Of a DNA stretch of 9,571 nucleotides, positions 5,533 to 9,571 are shown piece by piece. This DNA comes from Planctomycetes bacterium RIFOXYC2_FULL_41_27 (lineage in GTDB: Bacteria; Planctomycetota; Brocadiia; Brocadiales; Brocadiaceae). Position numbers and translations under genes: made by a program. Position 1 is the stretch's first letter; the number at the start of each line of letters is the position of its first letter. The stretch lies in contig MHZD01000200.1 in NCBI GenBank assembly GCA_001828645.1, positions 687 through 10,257 of the forward strand, given 5' to 3'. A model generated the notes under the pieces. That model saw only the letters and a list, made by a program, of their open reading frames with translations. It ran no database searches and was not told the origin of the DNA.

Positions 5533-8109
5533 CTATTCTTCCACCATTTTCAATGCTTCTTTTTTTGGTAGGGAGTTTGTAGTAGCATTTGTATTCGTGC
5601 GATTTAAAGGCAGGCTGATATAAAAATCAGTGCCAGTGCCTTTTCTACTTTCTATATAGATACCTCCTTCGTGATCCTTTATGATTCGATATACCATAGC
5701 CAGTCCAAGTCCGGTACCTTTATCTTTATTAGTAAAAAATGGTTCAAAGATATGTGAAATCTTTTCGGCAGGGATTCCCGCACCGTTATCAGAAATTTTA
5801 ATAACAAAATACAGTGTATCGGTTGTGTCTCGTAAGAAGGGGGAAGTAAAGGAGAAGAAAACGCTGTTAGGGTTTAATTTTGCCATCCTTCTAAACTCCG
5901 AAAGGTTGTCCATAAAGCTTGTACTGACTTTAATACTCCCATTTCTTGGCAATGCATCGAGGCTGTTTTGCAAAATATTTAAGAGTACCTGTTTTATTTT
6001 ATCCTCATCTGCAATAAGAGCGCATCTTTTTTCTTCTAAAACTGTGGTTATTTTAATACCTTTTTCTACGGCTGTATTCCTTAGGAAATTTATGGTATCC
6101 AATATCGCACTATGAGGATCTATGGGCTGCATTAAAGGTTCAGAAGGTTTTGCCAGGTTTAGCATGTCTTCAATGATTCTGTTAATCCTTCCAATTTCCT
6201 TGAGAGCAATTTTCTGAAAGCCATTGTTGAACTCTTCATCGTTTTTCTTGTGAGGGAGTAATTGAAAATATGTGTTTATAGCCACGAGTGGATTTTTTAT
6301 TTCATGAGCAATATTAGCAGCCAGAGCGCCAAGATAGGCGAGTCGGTCGGCATGTTGTTTTTCCGTCTGAAGCAATTTCAATTCTGTCGTGTCTGTCAGA
6401 ATTATTAAAGAGCCGAGTTTCTGCCCGTCCTCTGTCTTGAGTTTTGTTATGGTCATGCTACATGGGATTTTTTTGCTCTTTCTATCAATAAAAGTTTCTA
6501 AATTCTGATACTCAGTATCATAATTAAACGTAAGTCTCAATAGTTGATGAGTATCTTTTCCAAGACTCTTCAGTATTTTTTCAGATGTAATTGTTTCCCT
6601 CAACCCAAGGATTCTTTTTGCCTCGTTATTAATGAGAGTAACCTCTTCATTAATATCTACAACGATAACCCCACTTTTCAAACTATGAAGAATATTGTCC
6701 CTGTATGTTTTGGCTTCTTGTAAACCCAAATAGAGACGCGCATTTTTAGCCGCCATAGCCAACTGCCCGGAAAAGGCAAGAAACATTTGAATGTCTTCTT
6801 GGGAAAAGACCTTTTTATTAACCTTCTTTCCCAGGAGGATTATCCCGAAGAGGTTGCTTTCTTGAAAGATTGGAATACAACTGTCTGTGTCGAGAGAGAC
6901 TAATGTGTCTTCTAACAAGCGTTCGGCCTTACTATGCGTAAAACGGTTCAACTGATCTTTGGAAAGAACTGTTCTATTCTGGTAAAGCCAGGTAACAATA
7001 GCATCGTTTTTGGAAAGAAGCAGACGATCATCGGATGAGAAATTTATACCAGCCTTCGGGGTATAATGCTGGGTTTTTTCGTCCTTTAGCAATATACATA
7101 TCTTGTCAATACCTATAGAATCATATAAATGTTGGATAGCATACTGGAGAAGTCCGTTCAAATTATGCATAGACGAAAACATTACCGTAGAATCGCTCAG
7201 TATCCTTGGATGGCTGTATCTGGTATGGAACAAGGTCTTCTCAATGACGTGTTGAATTGATTCTCTAGCTGGCACAAAGATTAAGACCATTACTATGGCA
7301 GAAACCATGTTAGTGATTGTTTCTTTATACTCTGATATAGGGAGTATATTGCTTATAATTAGACCGACAGCGAAATAGATTATACCGAGAACAACGGATA
7401 GAGCAGCGTAAATAGTGCTCCGCCTAATAATCACAGTGATGTCCATGAGATGATACTTTACAATAGCATAAGCCACGGTTATCGGGACGGGGAGGGTGAC
7501 TAAGGGAACAAAACTCTCAGCGTGCCAAATGTTTATTACTGGTAAGATAAAGTTTGTGACGGTTGCTAAAAACAGGGCTACGGCTACTCCAAAGTAAAAG
7601 TATTGAATCTGCAATCTCTTTATTCCGTCATAACGCACACTTTTTTTATAAAGGATATGTATGGAATATGTCATACAGGCTATAAAGTAAAACCAGAATA
7701 CAGAGAATAACCAACCATATCTTGCTTGAGGCCGTTGCCTTACAAAAGAAACTGACTCGACAATATAGGGAGAAAAAAACACCAGAAGAAAACTTATGAT
7801 AAAAAAGAATATACTCAGGTATCGATTAATAGGCAGTTCTACACGATCTGGAAAGACTGAAGTAAAAAAGAAAAGGGTAGAAGGAAGAAAAGAAGCTGCA
7901 CAAAAGACCAATCTCAGCCTAAAGGTAGCCAGCAATGGGTCTGTGGTCTGGAGTGTAAACCAAATAAGAGATGACCATACGCAAAAGGCATTTGCAAAGA
8001 TACAAAATCTCTTATTAATGACGTTAGCCGGATTTCTTAAGAGCACAAAGAATCCGATACCGGCATACAGAAAGGGTATCAAGATGCTCAATATATGAGT
8101 TGCAAGCAT
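5533..8109 (-). CDS. Membrane sensor histidine kinase with 7TM-type, GAF and PAS input domains
   Basis: An 858-aa sensor kinase. Residues 1-280 contain about eight or nine membrane helices, ending in the YAIVKYHLMDITVIIRRS stretch (214-231) typical of the histidine-kinase N-terminal 7TM region. A GAF domain (about 315-455) and a PAS domain (about 465-575) follow. Then comes HisKA with the phospho-acceptor His602 in AHEIKNPL, and an HATPase domain (about 695-835) with N-box DEDKIKQVLLNILQNSLDAL, G1 box SDNGAGIP, F box FEPFF and G2 box GTGLGLAM. The segment between N and G1 boxes is longer than usual (about 725-768). All catalytic motifs are intact. No response regulator is in the window, so its partner is elsewhere. 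AAGGTAGG just before the ATG at 8109 supports the start. It begins 12 bp after the ketosynthase stop, so the two are probably co-transcribed. The signal is unknown; membrane state or redox is plausible. Confidence 0.95.
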   Translation of the reverse strand: MLATHILSILIPFLYAGIGFFVLLRNPANVINKRFCIFANAFCVWSSLIWFTLQTTDPLLATFRLRLVFCAASFLPSTLFFFTSVFPDRVELPINRYLSIFFFIISFLLVFFSPYIVESVSFVRQRPQARYGWLFSVFWFYFIACMTYSIHILYKKSVRYDGIKRLQIQYFYFGVAVALFLATVTNFILPVINIWHAESFVPLVTLPVPITVAYAIVKYHLMDITVIIRRSTIYAALSVVLGIIYFAVGLIISNILPISEYKETITNMVSAIVMVLIFVPARESIQHVIEKTLFHTRYSHPRILSDSTVMFSSMHNLNGLLQYAIQHLYDSIGIDKICILLKDEKTQHYTPKAGINFSSDDRLLLSKNDAIVTWLYQNRTVLSKDQLNRFTHSKAERLLEDTLVSLDTDSCIPIFQESNLFGIILLGKKVNKKVFSQEDIQMFLAFSGQLAMAAKNARLYLGLQEAKTYRDNILHSLKSGVIVVDINEEVTLINNEAKRILGLRETITSEKILKSLGKDTHQLLRLTFNYDTEYQNLETFIDRKSKKIPCSMTITKLKTEDGQKLGSLIILTDTTELKLLQTEKQHADRLAYLGALAANIAHEIKNPLVAINTYFQLLPHKKNDEEFNNGFQKIALKEIGRINRIIEDMLNLAKPSEPLMQPIDPHSAILDTINFLRNTAVEKGIKITTVLEEKRCALIADEDKIKQVLLNILQNSLDALPRNGSIKVSTSFMDNLSEFRRMAKLNPNSVFFSFTSPFLRDTTDTLYFVIKISDNGAGIPAEKISHIFEPFFTNKDKGTGLGLAMVYRIIKDHEGGIYIESRKGTGTDFYISLPLNRTNTNATTNSLPKKEALKMVEE

Positions 8110-8121
8110 AACCTACCTTGC

Positions 8122-9366
8122 CTAAGAAAGTCTTTTTAACACGAGGACAGCGTGTGTTCCACCCACACTATGGGTATTTATCAGCGCTGTGTCCATGTTG
8201 AAATACCTGGCGTTGTGGGGTACATAATCAAGATCACAGAGAGGATCAGGCTCATCCAGATTAATTGTGGGGGGAATAATCCCGTTTTTTAGACTAAGGC
8301 TCGTTGCGACAACCTGGAAACCACCTGCCGCAGCGAAGGCATGGCCTGTCATGGACTTTATTGAACTTATTGGAATTTTATATGCATGCTCTTCGAAGAA
8401 AGCCTTAAATGCATTTGTTTCTGATAAGTCATAACTCGGAATAGCGTTTCCGTGTGCGCAGATATAATCTATCTCTTCCTTATTCATTTTGCCTGCTATC
8501 AATGCATGTTCCAGCGCAGAGAACAACGCCTGCCCACCCAAATCAACCTGAAAAACGTCTTGCGCCTCGCATGAGGTGGCATAAGATATAACCTCAGCAT
8601 AGATATTTGCATCTCTATCTAAGGCATGATTTAGTTCCTCAATAACTATTGATACCCCACCTTCGCTAGCCGCTAAACCATCACGATTTTTATCGTACGG
8701 TCTCGAGGCCCTCTCAGGTGCTTCGTTTCTTTTTGAAAGTATTCCTAAAGAACAAAAGGTCGACATTGCAAAGGGGAATATCATAGAATCTGCACACCCC
8801 ACAACTGCTATATCTATTTCCCCTTTTTTTATCATAGTATATCCCCAGTTTACAACATCAATTCCAGTTGAACATCCCGAGGACAGCGTTGAATTGGGTC
8901 CAATAATATTTAGTTCCGAACAAATATAACCTGTTACCACATGTGGTGTAACCTCGGGGGCGGTATAACGACTTACAGCCTGCGGGCCAAACTCTAAGAA
9001 TCTCCTGTGTTGGTGCTCGTAGATATCATTTTCAGCGCCTATTGTGGTCCCAAAACATACACCACACCTACTTTTATTTTCCTTATTTAAGTCAACGCCA
9101 GAGTCTACTACCGCCATCTTAGCCGTAGCAACACCAAAGTGGGTAATTCTTGCGCTTTTTTTGACCAATTTTGGATCAAAGTAATCACAAGGGTCAAAGT
9201 TTTTCACCTCGCCCGCAAACTGTGTGCTAAAGGGAGCAGGATCAAAAAAGGTGATCCTTTTTATGCCGGAGCGTCCGTTGATTAACGCATCCCAATATGC
9301 GTCTTTCCCATTACCATTAGGGGCCAATATTCCCATGCCAGTAATAACGACACGCCTTGTTACCAT
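8122..9366 (-). CDS. FabF-like beta-ketoacyl-ACP synthase (KAS II type)
   Basis: A 414-aa condensing enzyme of the FabF family, almost exactly the length of E. coli FabF. It joins malonyl-ACP to an acyl chain by decarboxylative Claisen condensation in the cytoplasm. The Cys-His-His triad is intact: Cys165 (SSGCSTG), His305 (CAHGNAIPS) and His342 (KSMTGHAFAAAGG), with Lys337. Start VVITGMGILAPNG and the end are typical. Several surrounding motifs are unusual: HGNAIPSYD instead of HGTSTPxND, and NTHSVGGTHA instead of NSFGFGGTNA, so the usual gate phenylalanine is replaced by Val401 and the Asn by His405. This points to a specialised rather than housekeeping KAS, possibly in unusual lipid synthesis such as ladderanes (inference from the likely host). 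The ATG overlaps the upstream frame by seven bases, and the sensor kinase gene follows after 12 bp. It was not recognised as a specific characterised gene, so no symbol is given. Confidence 0.93.
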   Translation of the reverse strand: MVTRRVVITGMGILAPNGNGKDAYWDALINGRSGIKRITFFDPAPFSTQFAGEVKNFDPCDYFDPKLVKKSARITHFGVATAKMAVVDSGVDLNKENKSRCGVCFGTTIGAENDIYEHQHRRFLEFGPQAVSRYTAPEVTPHVVTGYICSELNIIGPNSTLSSGCSTGIDVVNWGYTMIKKGEIDIAVVGCADSMIFPFAMSTFCSLGILSKRNEAPERASRPYDKNRDGLAASEGGVSIVIEELNHALDRDANIYAEVISYATSCEAQDVFQVDLGGQALFSALEHALIAGKMNKEEIDYICAHGNAIPSYDLSETNAFKAFFEEHAYKIPISSIKSMTGHAFAAAGGFQVVATSLSLKNGIIPPTINLDEPDPLCDLDYVPHNARYFNMDTALINTHSVGGTHAVLVLKRLS

Positions 9367-9571
9367 GGAGCGTTTCCTTCTTGATAAACACCTTTAATTT
9401 TCGGAAAGAAGTTTTTCTCTGCCAGTCTATAGCTGTGTGTATTTATTCTTTGGTAAACATCTCTCAGAAAGCTGCAGTCTGTTGTCAATAAGGACAAATC
9501 GCTTCTCATTTTGAATTCCTCCAGGCCTCGTTGACCTACAAATCCTGCACTTCTTGCCGCAAGACAATGTT
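9360..9571 (-). CDS. Unidentified reading frame upstream of the ketosynthase, partial at the right edge
   Basis: On the minus strand an open frame enters from the right edge and ends with TAA at 9360, overlapping the ketosynthase ATG by seven bases (ATGGTAA), which marks an operon junction. Two readings fit. It may be the last 69 codons of a larger gene, with plausible residues such as LAARSAGFVGQRGLEEFK before the internal Met. Or it may be a 49-aa gene starting at the ATG at 9509, which has GGAGG at 9518-9522, eight bases upstream, an excellent ribosome-binding site. The common part is polar, aromatic-containing and probably helical (FLRDVYQRINTHSYRLAEK). No family was recognised and no membrane segment is seen. 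The overlap with the ketosynthase suggests a related acyl-chain function (inference). Confidence 0.5.
   Translation of the reverse strand, partial: HCLAARSAGFVGQRGLEEFKMRSDLSLLTTDCSFLRDVYQRINTHSYRLAEKNFFPKIKGVYQEGNAPW

Noticed and set aside
5681..6115. 144-codon open frame opposite the kinase domain
   Set aside because: It is antisense to the conserved HATPase/HisKA coding sequence, has no ribosome-binding site of note and no recognisable motif.
7796..8098. 100-codon open frame opposite the kinase membrane region
   Set aside because: Lysine-rich composition reflects the complement of hydrophobic codons in the kinase; no independent evidence of coding.
9536..9571. Frame at the right edge on the minus strand ending in TAG at 9536-9538
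   Set aside because: Only 11 codons are visible; it competes with the in-frame extension of the 9360 frame and cannot be judged.

Overview
The window most likely comes from an anammox planctomycete (Brocadiales, in the range of Brocadia, Jettenia or Kuenenia). The main evidence is a secreted octaheme cytochrome c of the hydroxylamine oxidoreductase (HAO) family, of which anammox genomes carry many divergent copies. Next to it lies a divergent FabF-type ketosynthase, a class these organisms use in their unusual lipid metabolism. The DNA is moderately AT-rich. The assignment rests on gene content alone; no rRNA, tRNA, CRISPR or insertion sequence was seen.

Layout, left to right. (1) 66-1150, plus strand: a hemerythrin-like protein translationally coupled (ATGA overlap) to a small cysteine-containing protein. 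The latter looks like the C-terminal domain of a ferredoxin-type family without its ferredoxin part. A strong stem-loop terminator, probably bidirectional, follows. (2) 1217-1406: intergenic DNA rich in short direct and inverted repeats. (3) 3690 down to 1407, minus strand: a compact group encoding a lipoprotein, an apparently frameshifted unknown gene (2517-3037), a BON-domain lipoprotein and an unrecognised protein. The joints are tight (TAGTG, ATGA), suggesting one envelope-related operon. (4) 3903-5360, plus strand: the octaheme protein, divergent from the lipoprotein operon across about 210 bp. (5) 5361-5532: a convergent gap with an 11-bp hairpin. (6) 9571 down to 5533, minus strand: the 3' end of an unidentified reading frame, a FabF-like ketosynthase and a multi-membrane-pass histidine kinase with GAF and PAS domains. 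Spacing (7-nt overlap, 12-nt gap) suggests one transcript.

How the parts may fit together (inference): the octaheme enzyme would act on nitrogen oxides or hydroxylamine outside the cytoplasm. The hemerythrin pair may bind O2 or NO. The ketosynthase and sensor kinase pair may link acyl-chain synthesis to a membrane or redox signal. The points most worth attention are the octaheme protein's apparent lack of the HAO cross-linking tyrosine, the ketosynthase's altered gate motif, the ketosynthase-kinase operon, and the interrupted gene in the lipoprotein operon.
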